64,000 nt of DNA from Latrodectus hesperus (Eukaryota; Arthropoda; Arachnida; Araneae; Theridiidae). The stretch lies in the NCBI GenBank assembly GCA_037975125.1, contig CM075857.1:22484822-22548821 (forward strand), in the 5' to 3' direction. The notes under the pieces were generated by a model. That model made no database searches and was not told where the DNA came from. It worked only from the letters and a program-made list of their open reading frames with translations. The position numbers and the translations under genes were made by a program. Of the stretch, positions 1 to 14,200 are shown piece by piece (the first letter of the stretch is position 1; each line of letters starts with the position of its first letter).

Positions 1-769
1 AAATATTTTAGTTTTTGTAATTCATATGAAAAATTATCCTGAATGTTCTATAAAATATTATTGATTTTTTTACTTTTTTTGCATTTCTCATTATAAAAAT
101 TCATTGAGACATGGAAATTTTTCATGTCAGAGAGTTTATATGTTGTAGTTAAACAAATCAAACATTGTGTGCTTTTCAACATTGTGTGCAAAATCTTTTG
201 TTAATTCAAAAATAGAATAGAAGGGCTTTCAATATATACTCAAATGACATCACATAGTGGGCAGTCATTTAAATAAAAGTTGCTGTAAAGGTTTTCGGGA
301 GACAATAATATATTGTGTTATTGTCTTCTGGAATGCTTTTTCTTTGATAGTAGTCTATATTCACAATGTGCCTGTGGGAAGCAGAAATACAACAGGAATT
401 TCCTATTTTTGAACAATAGCTGATAGCTGACATTGCAGTCTGAAGATTAGCTTTGGTGATATAATTGCATTTTTCTCCATTTCAATTTCCCTTTACTTTT
501 CATTAAGCATTAATTTTTATTGCAAGATATATGCTGCTGTAATGTAGAAATTTCTAATTTTCACATGGTTGATAGTTTCCATGAACTCTAACAATATTAT
601 AAAATTTATCTTACAAAAAATTATATACTATTTTATTTTTTATATTCTTGAAATGCGAAAATTAAAAATCATGCTGAAAAATTCAGTGATATATTTGTGT
701 AAAAATAATCATATAGTATGAAAATTTCAAGTATACTTACGTAAAGAAACTCATTTTTGTACATTTTAG

Positions 770-934
770 GGATCGTAAGAAAAAGTTATGGTTAGATGAA
801 GGCAAATGGGGCCATGATCGCTTTCGTGAAGAAGAGCAATTTCCAAAGTCTCGACATGAGTTAATTGAAACATATGGTTATGATATTCGAAATGAAGATG
901 GCCCACCTCGTGCTAGAAGGCGAAGGAGATATGG
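770..934 (+). CDS. CASC3: CASC3 exon a: C-terminal half of SELOR domain
   Basis: Acceptor TTTTAG ends at 769 and donor GTATGT begins at 935. The exon opens with one base of a split codon and closes with two bases (GG) of a Gly codon. It encodes [17 protein letters not shown] and continues to ARRRRRYG. In human CASC3 this segment contacts eIF4A3, and the Trp in the KWGHDRF motif probably corresponds to the Trp known to be needed for that contact. The aromatic and acidic positions of the motif are retained, so the exon looks functional. Confidence 0.93.
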
Positions 935-3900
935 GTATGTTTTTTCTATATCAAAATGTTATTTTTATTTATTTATTTTCTCTTAATAATAGTTCCTGTT
1001 TTATATTTAAAGTAATTAATGCAAAAAATGTTGTTCCTACTTTATCCTGCTAAATATTCTGTTGAGCTACCTACCTCGTGATTAGTTCTGACTTTCAGTT
1101 TAATAAATCTCGAGTTTATTTCCATTTTATTTGTGGATATTTATAGTGATTTGGAATCTACTTTGAGCTATAAGTCTAGTCTAATTAGCTTTTGTATTCA
1201 AAAAGGTGATCATTGAATGACAAAATGAAACCAAAACCAAGCTGTTTAAACTCCCATTCTTTTGTTCTAAAAATGCATTTGCATATATTTATTTAAGGAA
1301 TGATAATACTGTTATTTTAATTTAAATAATTTGTGTTAGGTATCAATTAAATTATCATTTCATGCCTAAAGATTCAAAACTTTTATAATGCTACATATTA
1401 TTTTTTTAATAGGGCAATCATTATGCTCATAGAAATTTAATTTTTAAAAAACAGATCACACATTAAATGTTGCAAAAAAAAATGAAATGGTAGAAATCAT
1501 TCTCTAATATCAGATTTAGAATTTAAAAGCTGTGTCTTTAGTTAGTTGATATCACATTTGCATACAATGTGTTTAAGCGTAACAAGTGCACTTAACAATC
1601 AAATAGTATATTATTTTGTTGAGTCAGCTTTAAATTAAATTTGCCATTCCATTGAATAAAAAATTAAGTCTTTTAAAATTTTAAATTGATTTTTTTAATT
1701 ATAATTTTATTTTTAAAATTTTAGTTTATTTTTAAAAGTAAATTTAAAATAATTTGGGAATTAAAAGAAAACCTACAACAATTAACTAATTTAATAAAAT
1801 TCATCACAAGTTAAAAAAATATTTTATTTAATAAAAAATGTTTTTATAAATGTAATTGATTCTGCTTCCCAACAGTCAAAAATTTCTGAGTTTTGTGTGC
1901 ATTTAATTGAATGCTTTACTAATAATAGTAAATAATGTTAAAATTTAATTCTGATAATGTTAAAACTTAATGAATAGAGAAAACATAATATTCAGGGCAT
2001 ATCTTAGTTACTTATTATGCTAAAAAGCAGAAAATGACTGTTTCTAAATATCTAGAAATTTGTGAGTAAATTTATTTGTAAAATTATGCTTAAAAGTATC
2101 GTTTTTATCCTTCTATTTGAAAAAATGTTTCACCCCCTCAGAAACTAGCAGTTTTTATTCAAGTCACTCAATATAGGTCATGATTGAATCAGTAAATAAG
2201 AGTGTTTATACTGAATTTTATATTTTTCTTTCAAATAGAAAGGTATCATTTTTGATTAGTATTATTACATTTGAGAGATTATCATTATGCATTTAGAGAT
2301 TATTATATTTGAGGTATTATTACATTTCAGAAAGAGAGAGGATGAATATTTGTATTAAATGTCTGCTATATTGGTTAAAGTAGGATGTCTTTCTCTGTAC
2401 AATTAATCATCTTTCAAAATGTCCCCTGGTCTCATTGCTCATTCTTGTGTTATTTTCTATAAATGGTTTTAACCTTGGATTCAAAATTCTGTATCAATTA
2501 CTTATCACAGCTCGCTAGAGATCTATGATTTGTAACTAAAATTTTTTTAAGAATTGAAAAATTGCATTAGGAAGCTATAGCTATTTTAGACTGAAATCTA
2601 ATGTTTTTAATTGCTGCCTGTGTTTTGAGATTTCAGATGTATGAAAAAAATTATAATGTTTTCTTAAAAAGAAAAATATTCTTTTTTTTATTTAAAGTCT
2701 GAATTAATAAACCTGTTTGTGTTCCTGTGGATTTTGTCTACACTTGTACAATATTGTACATTTTGAATATTTTCATCCTGAGAGTGAGATATTAAAAAAG
2801 AAAATTTAACGTATTTTTTGTTATTATGATTCAATGTAGAAAGTTTTACTTAGAAATTAATAACTTTCAATGAGAAATTTCTGGTAGTGTTTTCATCAGA
2901 GGAAATTATTGTTATAATTATATAGTATAATAAAAATTTTTTGCTGAATATATATTAAACAAAACAATAATTACTAATTTAAATCGCTATTCAAGCTAAT
3001 AGTTCTAATGTTTAGCTTCTTACAGTTCTAAAATTCATATGTTTGATTCCCATCTTAGTGGATATTTATGATTATTTGGATTCCACTTCACAATTTTGTG
3101 GTCCAATTGTGATCAAGGTGTATTAGCCAAACTGCTTGTCTAAAGCTTTAGGGTGCAAAAAACTGAGCATTTTGCAAACCAACAAATAAATTATTTTTTT
3201 ATTAATACTGATTAAAAAATTACATGCCATTCATTTGCTTGCAAAAGTTTATTTCATTTTACATTTTATGATATTTGTACTATGTAAATACATTTTGAAA
3301 TGTTCTAAGTATTTTAAAATTATTTCTCATTTCTTAGATCAACTTTTTTATTTTATTACATTATTATTGAATTTCTCACTGTGAGAATTTTATTTAGAAT
3401 TAATAACTTAATTGTTTCTGATAGAAATCTTAATTCATATTTCAGACGAGGACCCACTAAATATGATCGCAATTGGGAAGATGTTACTGCTTATGCAAGG
3501 GAAAAATTCAGAGGATCACCTCGAGGTTCTCCTAGAGGTCGAAGAGGCTCTGGAAGATTTAGAGGAGGAAATCCCAGATTTCGTGGAAGGGGCCGCAGAA
3601 ATTTCAATTCAGAAAATCATGCTGAGAATGAAAATAATGATGAAAATCCAAATGAAGTGCCTGAAAAATCAGAAGGTAAATAGTTTTATTAAATGCCTTG
3701 TTTTCTAGCTTCTGAGAAATCTTTTCTGACATTATTTTGTTTCTACTTACCTCTAGATGTGGAGACTAAAGATTGTCCTTCAGTAATTAATCGAGAAGAA
3801 TTCCCTGCTTTACCAGCTAAAGAAGAACCAGAAACTCAAGATGTTCCACAACAATCTTATTACAGTAAAAGCCCACCTAAAAGTGTTGAAGCAAAATCTG

Positions 3901-6900
3901 TGAGGACATTGACATTTGAAAATTCTAATTTCAGTGGGAGAAATTCAGCAGAGCGCGAGGTTACTCCTCGGCGTGGCAAGACTCTTCCGTTTGCCAATAA
4001 TCATGATAGGGGAAACCGTCGGCCAAATTCCCGTGGTAATCGAGGTTCATCAAGAGGAGACTACAATAAAAGAGGTCGTGGAACTAATAGCCGGCACATA
4101 TCTCCTCGTTTTCTTGAAAATAAAATAAATAATAATCTTAGCACAGAACTTGAACAATTATCTTTGGAGAATGATGCTAATGGGGAAGTCTGTGATTCTG
4201 AACCTGCTTCTCATGTTGAGAATAATGGTAAAAAACATTAACTTTTAGTAATGTTATCCTGTATATTGACTTTTTTTGTGGCAAATTGAGAAAATCTGTC
4301 ATAATATATGTGTTGAGAGAGTTATTTTTAAAATGAAGCTAATACATTTTATTATTTTTGCACTAATTCATTTTTTGAATTTTTTATATCACGTTTTAAA
4401 AAACTTAACTTTAAGACAATTATCAGAAAGTTTATTGAATAAGTTATTTTCGTGAAGCTGATATTTTATTGATTTGATACTTTTAAAAATTTTTATATTA
4501 TTAGCTGATGTTAAATTCTTAACCCCATAATTTTTTTCCTTTTAATCACTTAATTTATTGGCATCTTACAGCTTTTTAGTAAAATCCTTCATTTTATATC
4601 AGTTTAACCTACCGTATTTAGTAATGCATCATTGTAATGTAATAAAATTAAGAATTTCTTTTCTGCAATGTCATACTTTTCAACTAAAATTTTTTTGTTG
4701 ATTTGGTACATTTGAAATGAGAAACGATTTTTTTTTAAGTTACTTTATAATATTGCAATTTTCCACTAAGATGAAAGAGTTTGAAGAGGTTTTGAATGTA
4801 TTATATTGTAAATAAATGAAGGAAATGAATAAAAATGTTAAAAGTTTTGAAAATAATGTAAATTAACTTTTCTCATATTTTTGATTGTATGGTTATATAA
4901 GCAGATAATATATCTTGTTTTCCTGTTTTATCTCTCGAAAATTGTTCCAGAGAGATCATTCTCATGGAATAAAGATTCATGTCCTCTGAAAAATTAATGA
5001 GCAATGAAGAAGATTTAAGATGTTTGAAATCCTCATTCATTTATCCTATTTAAAATAATAAGGATCTAAACTATAAATATTTTATAAGGACTTTCTAGAA
5101 TTTTTGTAAGAAATGTAAAGGATATAAAGAAATAACATGAATAAATAAGAACGTTTCACGAGGCACTAAAGGAGAAACAAATGCCATGAATGGTTATTAA
5201 AAACAGTTTGAAAATAACTGTTTGTCTCAAAACTAATTAAATTATGCCATGAAAAACTAAAATTTAGTAACAAAATCATATTTTCAGAAACATTAGAAAT
5301 TACAGCTATATTACGAAAAATTTCTGTAAAAAAAGTTATGTCTGTTTCTATAATCACAATGAGGTACATCCTCATCTTGTGATTTTCATTTAATGTTTGT
5401 TCTGTATGTTTGCTAATTCATTTAGAAAAATGTGAGGATTTAATTGTAATAATTTTGAATTCTAGCCATTCTATAGAATTTTACTTTTGACAATGCATCT
5501 GTTTATGTCTAATATATTAAATGTGTGATTAAGGAATGCACAGTATAGCATCCTTTCAATATCTTCTAGTGTGTCATGACGATTTTAATAAACTAGTAAT
5601 GATTTTAATGTAAATTGTAAACATTATTTTTTCACTGTGCATTACCATAAAATAAATTATGGTGTTCTTGGTACAAAAACAATGCTGGCTAGTTCTGAAA
5701 ATTAATTTATTTCAATGTCATTAATAACAGAGTGCAATACAACAATTAGAAAATTATACTTTAAGAAAGGACTTACAAATTAGTGAAAGCTGTGTTTCAT
5801 TATTTCACCTCATAGCAACTAGACCAAGGCTGGCAGCCAAATAGTGTTCTGATCTTTGTTTCAATAATATGTAAATTTGAAATCCACTTGAAATTGTAGG
5901 TTCCCGTGTAATTAGCCCTCATTCCCAAAACAATTGCCGTTGAGTAACAAATAAACCTATCATGACAATATGTTTTTAACTCCTTGTTGTTCTTATTATC
6001 ATTAGAAGTTAGATAAAATAGTTCTTTTGGAGGACTTACTTTTCATAGAAATGATATAAACCATCTGACTTTGGAGCATATATGAAATGCTTGATTTTTA
6101 ATTTTAACAACATCAATTTTATTTGTTTGGTGGTAATAAAAGCTTGTTTTTACTCTCAAATCTTCTTGTCCAAAGTCTATATACTTTAAGAAAGACTTTT
6201 TAAATTAATTTTCAGAACTAGTATTAATATCTTATGTATTTTTTGATACAGAATTGTTATTATATCAATATAACATCATTATAAATACTGAATAAAATGT
6301 TATTGAGAATTCTAAATTTTCCTACGCAATTCTCTTTAACCTATGTTTACTATTTAAGCATTTTAATTTAATTGATAATATCTCTTCATACACTAATTTT
6401 TACTTAAAATCATTATCAATGTTAAATATAAGTTTGTCTGAAAATGACTAGATTTTGTACTTTTTTTACGTTTTTAAATCTTTACTTGCTTCTTTGTACA
6501 TTAAATTAAAATAATATGGGAATGTCACATTGTTTCTTATATAAGGAAAGATTGCAATATTTCAATAATGAAAAATAAGTTTTGCCCATCAAATAGGAAT
6601 TCTATACTGAAGGTGATCACATATTTTTGTAATGATTTTACATATATAGAAATAAATATAGAATTTTATTTTCTGATATGCCCTGTGAAGATAAATTATC
6701 TTTAAACTATCATATTGCATTTTGATTTCCAAGATAAAAGTCCTTTTCTTGAAACATCAAGCTGATATTGTTCCATTTCTCCTTCACAAACTTCCAGGGC
6801 CCAACCATTGTTTTGGAATTCTGTTTATAGGAAGCTTGTATTAAAATTCCAAATGCACAGTAATATATAGGTGACATATTAGATGTTAGGTAGGATACAT

Positions 6901-9900
6901 TTAAAGAAAATAATAATTCCAGTTTCATTTTTCATTTCATTCTCATTCAAAAAATGAAACAGAAGAATTAGAGGTATGGCTTGGAGCTTTATTCTGATGG
7001 AACTTAACACAATGAAGATTGGATAATAGGATGGAATTTCTTTTTTGAAAATAGGTTTTAAAACATACTTCTGTTAGTATTTCAAAGTAATTTCAACCAT
7101 AAAGCCTTTAAAAAATTTTTATTTTTTTCTAAATCACTTATTGTTGCTAATTGGCTTTTTTGTGTGTGTGCATTGAATAACTAGTTTTGATCTTAAATTA
7201 AAATCAAATGTTGCTTTATTTAAAGTATTGAAGGGAACAATTCAATACCATAATTCAAAAGTTTGTGGCATGTAAGTAATCATAGAGCAATTTCCATTTA
7301 AATGGAAAAAAGTCAGTATGCATCTTTTAGTTGGTGCATACCAATGAGTATGGAAAAGGGGGTATATATAAAAGTAAAAAATATTTATATTTCATTTACT
7401 CACCAAGTGAAAAATTATATAAAGATAGGATTTTTGATGTGGAAAATTCTGAAATTTCAGAGACATTGTTTTTCTGTAATATTCTTTTTTTACAATTTGA
7501 CTGTCAAACAATTTTACCATTAATTAAAAAGATTCATGAAAAAAGAACACACACATACATATATATACATATAACAGTTATTTTTCTTAAATATATTAAA
7601 CTAACAATTAAAAAATAAATTTATATGAAGCTTTGGAAATGAGACTTAGATTTCAGTTGTTGAGAAATAAAAGGAAATTTCTGTAATGCTTTGAAATTAG
7701 TCATGTAAATGTTTTGCTTTTAATTTTTAAAAGATGTCCTTAATGTAACTTCTAATTTAGTGCCTTGTGAAATATTTTATATTATAACTACAATGATTTA
7801 AAGAAAATTTTTATGGTTACATTTAGAATGTCAATAACAGATTTTGTTATCAGATTATGTTTTATATTTATTAATAATTTTAATAGACGATTTACCAGCC
7901 AATGTCAATGAAATTCAAAATATGGCATTGAAAGGTGCAGGAGATTCATCAGGCCGTCCAAAACGCTATTCATCTTTAAGGCAGCGTAGTCTTCCAGAAA
8001 CTAGCACCTATCAACCTCCTCCTCAACAAGTTGCCCCACAACATCAATCTTTTTATGAATCAGGTTAGTAATATTAAAAGTACTTACTCTAAATTACAAT
8101 GCACTTTTCTTATTCATATCATTGTGCTTACAAGTATGCATTATGCATAAATGATTTTCACTTTTTTCCAGTTTCATATAGCTTTCTTATTTACTTTTTA
8201 ATGTAAAGATTCTTTGAATGTGTGTGCAATCAGTCAGTCATAGTAAAAAGTTTTTATTTCTTGAATAATTTATTACTTTAATATTGATCTCATATACAAG
8301 TGGAAATGAATTATTTCAATATATTTGAAGCAAATAGTCTAATTAAAATTTTAAATCACAAACAACTTGTAAATTTCTTTGCTCTTTCAGTAATATTATA
8401 TTGGTATTAAAAAAGTGCATTAAAGTATAGGTTTAAAATTTTAAATAAAGCTTAATTTTTTTAATCAGATTCCTTTCTTATAGTTAATGGCTATGATTAT
8501 TGAATTGCTAGTAAGAAACTATTTTGTTTCTTACTAGCACAAAGTATTTTTACTTTGTTGTAAAGTATTTTTTATCGGTTTTAGATAATAGTATAAATAG
8601 TTGTATAAAAATATTGGATAAAGTGCAACTGAATTTGATATTTTATGTTATTGTATATTTGCATATTTTGTGAAAAAGTATTTAGTCTCCTATATTATCA
8701 GTGACAAACTGTACTATCTAAAATCATTCTTTGCAGTTAATAATTTTTTAAAATAGATTTGATGAATACAGCATGTTGAATTTATATATTTGCTGTAGTA
8801 ATAAAGCCTATTATGCATTACGAATTTGTAATGTTTGCATCATAAATTATTTCCGCAATTTTTTTCTCTCTTCATACTAACCCCTTCGGTATATTTGACA
8901 ATTCCATAGAATCGTGCACTTTCGTTGCCTAAGTAACATAATGAGTATGTTTCAGCATGAATTTTAATTCACAAATTATTGATTTAAATTTGATTTACAA
9001 TGCAAATACTAATTATTGTGTACATTAAATTGTTCAAAAAATGAATTCTCACACAGAATCTATTGACTTTCTATACTATTCCATGCATCAGCAAATTAAA
9101 TCTATTTCAGATGATTGAATTCAAATGAATCTATATCCAAGGGGTTAGAGTGATAAAAATTCTTTGCTTTTAGACTTTTTTGCTAAATCATATTTACTAC
9201 CTTTCTTCTGCCTATATATATATATGTATAATTGCTTCACTTTATTTTCCATGTATTCATGCATTATGTGTGTTATTTCACAGCAGGATATCAACCTTCT
9301 ATGTATGCCCCTTCAGAGACATGTGTTCCAACTCCTAGTACACAAAGTCAAACAGCTACAAGTGCCCCTCTTATTACACCTCCTGCATATCAAACTTTTA
9401 CCCCTCCTCCCTACTCTGATAATTATGGTATGTGTTATGTGTTTCTAACTTTCCTTTTAATCAGAACATAAATACTTCTCAGCTGATTAAGTAAAATTAA
9501 ACAGTAAAAAAATACATCTAAGTCAAAAGTTAAAAATAAATTATATAATATGTTTTTAAAGCATGAATTTTATATTTACCAGCTAGTGGGCTACAAAATA
9601 ATGGAATTATTTTGAAGATGTTGAATTTTAAATTGCTTTCCTACAGTTTTTACGATTTTCTAATTTTTGGAAAATTGAAAAATTATTAGGGAAAACTTTT
9701 TTCAACTTAATGACTATTAATTGAGATAAAGGGTATGCTTAATAAACATTCATATGCTATGAGTATATTATAATTATAAAAAAAGATACAAACACATGGT
9801 AAATTATGTCAATGTTCGAACATTGTGATTACTAAAAGTATTAATCAATTTACCTTTGCTAAAATCAAGTATAATTTATTATTAAGTATAAATTTAAAAA

Positions 9901-11054
9901 TATGGCATGTGTCCTTTAAGTTATTAAAAACAGTGAATTTATTTTTTGGTTTCTTCCATTGTCAACAGAATGTCAATTATATTGAAATTTTTGAATTTTT
10001 TTAAAATATTTTTAATTAAAATAACTTCTTTTTATAAAAGAATGGATGTTTTCATAATGTCAGCTGAAAATGTATTATTTCCTTTTTTTTCTTTGTGCTT
10101 AGTGTCTGTGTGAACATTTCAATTTGTTGCCTATTGTATGTATTTCTTATAATTTTAAAACTTGTGCTGTAGCTGATTGTAAGCTTTGTTTCAATTTATT
10201 TGAATTATAATTTTAAGTGCTTCACCAAATCAGTTCATTTTACTGATGTATACTTTTGCTGATGTTATACCATTGAAATAAAAATGTTGTGAGAATTTGT
10301 AAAAATTAAATAAGCTTATAAATATGAGGAGAGTATCAAATCCTCTTTAATGGGATTTGAAACTCTGTAATAGATAATCAACAATTAAAGGTTTAGAGAA
10401 ACCATCTGGACATCAGTTATGTATTTCAATCTAAAAGAAATTTTCATTCTCTATTCATAAATTGTAAAGGAGTAAACATTTATTTTAACACATGTGCAGC
10501 TGAATCATTTGTGCTCTAGCCTTTGGTTCCACAATTTATTTACTTAGTTTAATTTAAGATTATCATAGTTTGTAGTGGTTTGGAACACTTTAAATCTTAG
10601 GTCTTCATATAATTATCGTGTTTAAAAATTACATTTGCCTGGCAGACAAATCAACAGAAGTGCATTCAAAATGTATAAACTTAACATTTATCTTCTGCTG
10701 TTCAAGAGTGACCAATATTGAACTTAAGATAATTTGCTTTGAAGTGTGCAGTATAGCCGCTAGGCTTCTCTTAGCCTCTACGACAATGATAATATTTTCA
10801 AAAAGTTCATTTAAAGCAAATAAGTATAGGAAAAGTAACAACCTAACAAGTGATATCTCTTGTAAAAGTAAGTTGGAGAAAAGCTTGTATTTGATCCATT
10901 TATTAAAGAACTTGTTTTTCACTATATGAAAGGTTTTTGTGTTTAATATGCTCTGTTAAATGGAATATCATTTGAAGTTATTATCAATAAATATGTATTC
11001 TCAGCTTAAAATCAGAGTATTCAGTATATTGAGAAGTATCCTCATTCTAATTTA

Positions 11055-11128
<74 letters not shown>

Positions 11129-11131
11129 ATA

Positions 11132-11228
<97 letters not shown>

Positions 11229-14200
11229 TTAATATTAATATAATCATGAGCATTAAAATGATCATGAATTAAACAATATAGATATCATAATTTTGCATAA
11301 ATTTTGAATTTTGTGCATTTCCTTCATCAAAGTTTAGAGTTAAATGATTTAAATTTGGAAACTATTAAGATTTTATTAAATGTTTCAGATTTACACTATA
11401 TTTAGCTACTTTAAAAAAAAAATCTGTGAATTGGCAAATAGATATAAGCTGTAATATAAATTAATAGCTGTTACATTTAAAGTTTTGAAGTGATTGAACA
11501 TTTAAAATTAATGTTTTAAATTATAGTATTTGAAAATTTTAATGCTTATGAATTAAAGCAATTTACTTAAAATCTAGTAAGAAGGGGGAAAAATAAAATT
11601 TTCCTTTGAGAAATGAAAACTTTATTTGTAAGTTTTTTTCATTATTTATTTATGCTATATACAGCCATTTTTATTGATTGCAAGATCACTGCTTAACTTC
11701 AGATTTTCCTATTTAGAGTAAAAAGTAAAGGCTTTTAGTAAAAGTTTTTTATAATCCAAGATTTATTATTGTATTATAATCCAGCTGTAAGACCAAGCAA
11801 ACTATTCAAATTTATTTAGATTAACAGATTTCATTTTATATTTGTCCATAATGTAGGATTGAAGAATTCATGAAATAAACATCACTCTACGACTTCACAC
11901 TCTCTTAAGTGATAAAATTGGTGTTTAATTTAGCAGTTTAATTAACAACTCCGATCTACAGTTTAATAAGTAGAATAATAGCTTTCATATACAATTTCTG
12001 CCTTATATTGAATGATGAAATGGGCATTTAAATTTTCTGAGTTTATTGTTCTGCAAATTTCCTGGCTATCTAAAACTTTGTAAGTATTTTAATCTCTGTT
12101 TTTAAAATTAGAGTGTGATTATGTCTTGCTATATTTAATATTTCTTATGTTGTTTGAAACAAATATTTATATTTTGCAAGTATATTTAAGAATGTGATCC
12201 AATAATTATATCTATTTTTGTTTACTGTTTTCGCAGTTATATTTTTTAATATTTTTCTTTCTTTGTGAAAAGGAATAAAAGTCAATTTATTTAAGCAACT
12301 TATTCAAAGTAGGTTTTAGTACAATTCTTTCTAATTTAAGGTCTACGAATGTCAGTAACTCCACCACCACGGTTATTTCCTCAAGTTAGTGTGCCTGCTC
12401 CACAACCTATGCTAGCTCCACCTCCTTGTATCACACCAGCTCCTACTATTATGAATTTTGCTCCACCTCCACCAAATCCAGGATACCAATTTGCAGCTTA
12501 TCCACAGTTTACAACACCACCACCTCCTCCTGCACCAGTAAGATTTCATTATTATACTATTTAAATATGTTAATGTGTTCAATTTTGATTTTTTTTTCTT
12601 TTAATGATGGTTAAAACATTACTTATTTTTCTGTACTTGTAAAGAAAAATTCATGGAACCTTCAACTTTAAAAATTAATTTTACTATTTGTTATAGATTA
12701 TCTAAATTATTTATAATATATATTAAAATAATTTTCCAGTTTTTCTAAAAATTTTAAAGTTCAAATCTTTTTTCTTTTTTTTCTCAAGATATATTTTAAA
12801 AACAATGTATAGAAATATTTTAGGAGATTATAACTTTTACGAGAAGATAATTTTGTTTTTCTTTTAATTGTATGAAGGGAATAAAAATATAAAATTTCAT
12901 TGTTTCAAAGTATTTTCTTGTAAGTCTTACGAAGATCAGTATTTTCACTTTGGGATAATAATTTTTTAATATATTTGTCATGCAAGATCATACTTCTAAA
13001 TTTCTTTAAAAACTCAATCATTTAATTGATTACTATTTATGGATTGTCCATAATCATACCGTTGGATCTTGTTTTCTTTAATTATGGTGTTTATTTATAG
13101 AAACTTTGCAGTGCAATCATATTAAGATATTTTATAATGGTAATTTTTTAATTTATTTATCGTATTTTTTATGAATAATATTTATATATCTTCTTCTTTT
13201 AAATGAAATTTTAAATTTGACTAAACATGAAATGTGTAATGTTAAACTTTTTTTGAAAATAGTTTTACATAAATAATGTGCCTAATAAATATAAGTGTAG
13301 CCATGATTTTATAATGATGTAAATAATGGAGAACATTATAAAAGAGTTGAATTATATTTCCCCACTTTCCTGAAAAGTATTACAAATTATTCTACTCAAC
13401 AATTTGTAGGTAGGAGCATAATATAGATTCTTTATTTATTATAAAAATATATTTTCTCTCTTTTCATTTAATATTTTATGTTAGAAAAGCTGAAAGTTAT
13501 TAAAATGTTATGGATTAGTATTCAATTTATGTAAAAATGTACTGAATAATATGGTTTGAATTTGGCACATAATATAGTTTTAATTTGAATCATACGAATC
13601 TGAATAGTTCTAATAAGAATATTTTGTCCTACATCATGGTGATATTATGAAACTTTGTGAAGAGATAACAGTAAAATATAAATTTCAAAGTGAATTCTCT
13701 ATAATAGACAAGAAATTTCTTTTTGTTGAGGTCAGAGAAACAATTTTTAATCTTATATAGCATGTGTGTGTGCCTTGTGTAGAAAGTATGTTTGAAACTG
13801 AAACAACAGTGTATGAAGTGACAAGCATGTTTGAACACATTCACAATACCTGTTTTTATGAAACTAATTCCTTCTTTTATTGTCAGGTTTGGCAATTGCA
13901 TTTCAGGAATTCTCAGTATCCCTTGTGTCCTTTCATGGCTCAGTAGCTTCATCCTGCTTCTCATGAAATCAACAAAAGTGAGACATCACTTGTGGCAATG
14001 AGGGATTGGGATGGTGATGTCATTCTCTGTCACTAGGTTACTTGGAACTCTGGATTTGGGAAAATTTCCATGTTAATTTGTAGCATCTAATGTACTTTCA
14101 CTTGGTGTAACCTATTCACCTGAATGTAATTCAAAATTACGAGATTTGGTGATAGGTGAATATTCCAAACCTGTTCATCTTAAAATATAGTCCAGGATTT

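Noticed and set aside
7302..7618. Overlapping + strand frames of 73 and 95 codons in a CASC3 intron
   Set aside because: Composition is AT-driven and no acceptor or donor would join them to neighbouring CASC3 exons.
10618..10929. Opposed open frames of about 100 codons in a CASC3 intron
   Set aside because: Each is the antisense shadow of the other, with no motif and no splicing link to the gene.
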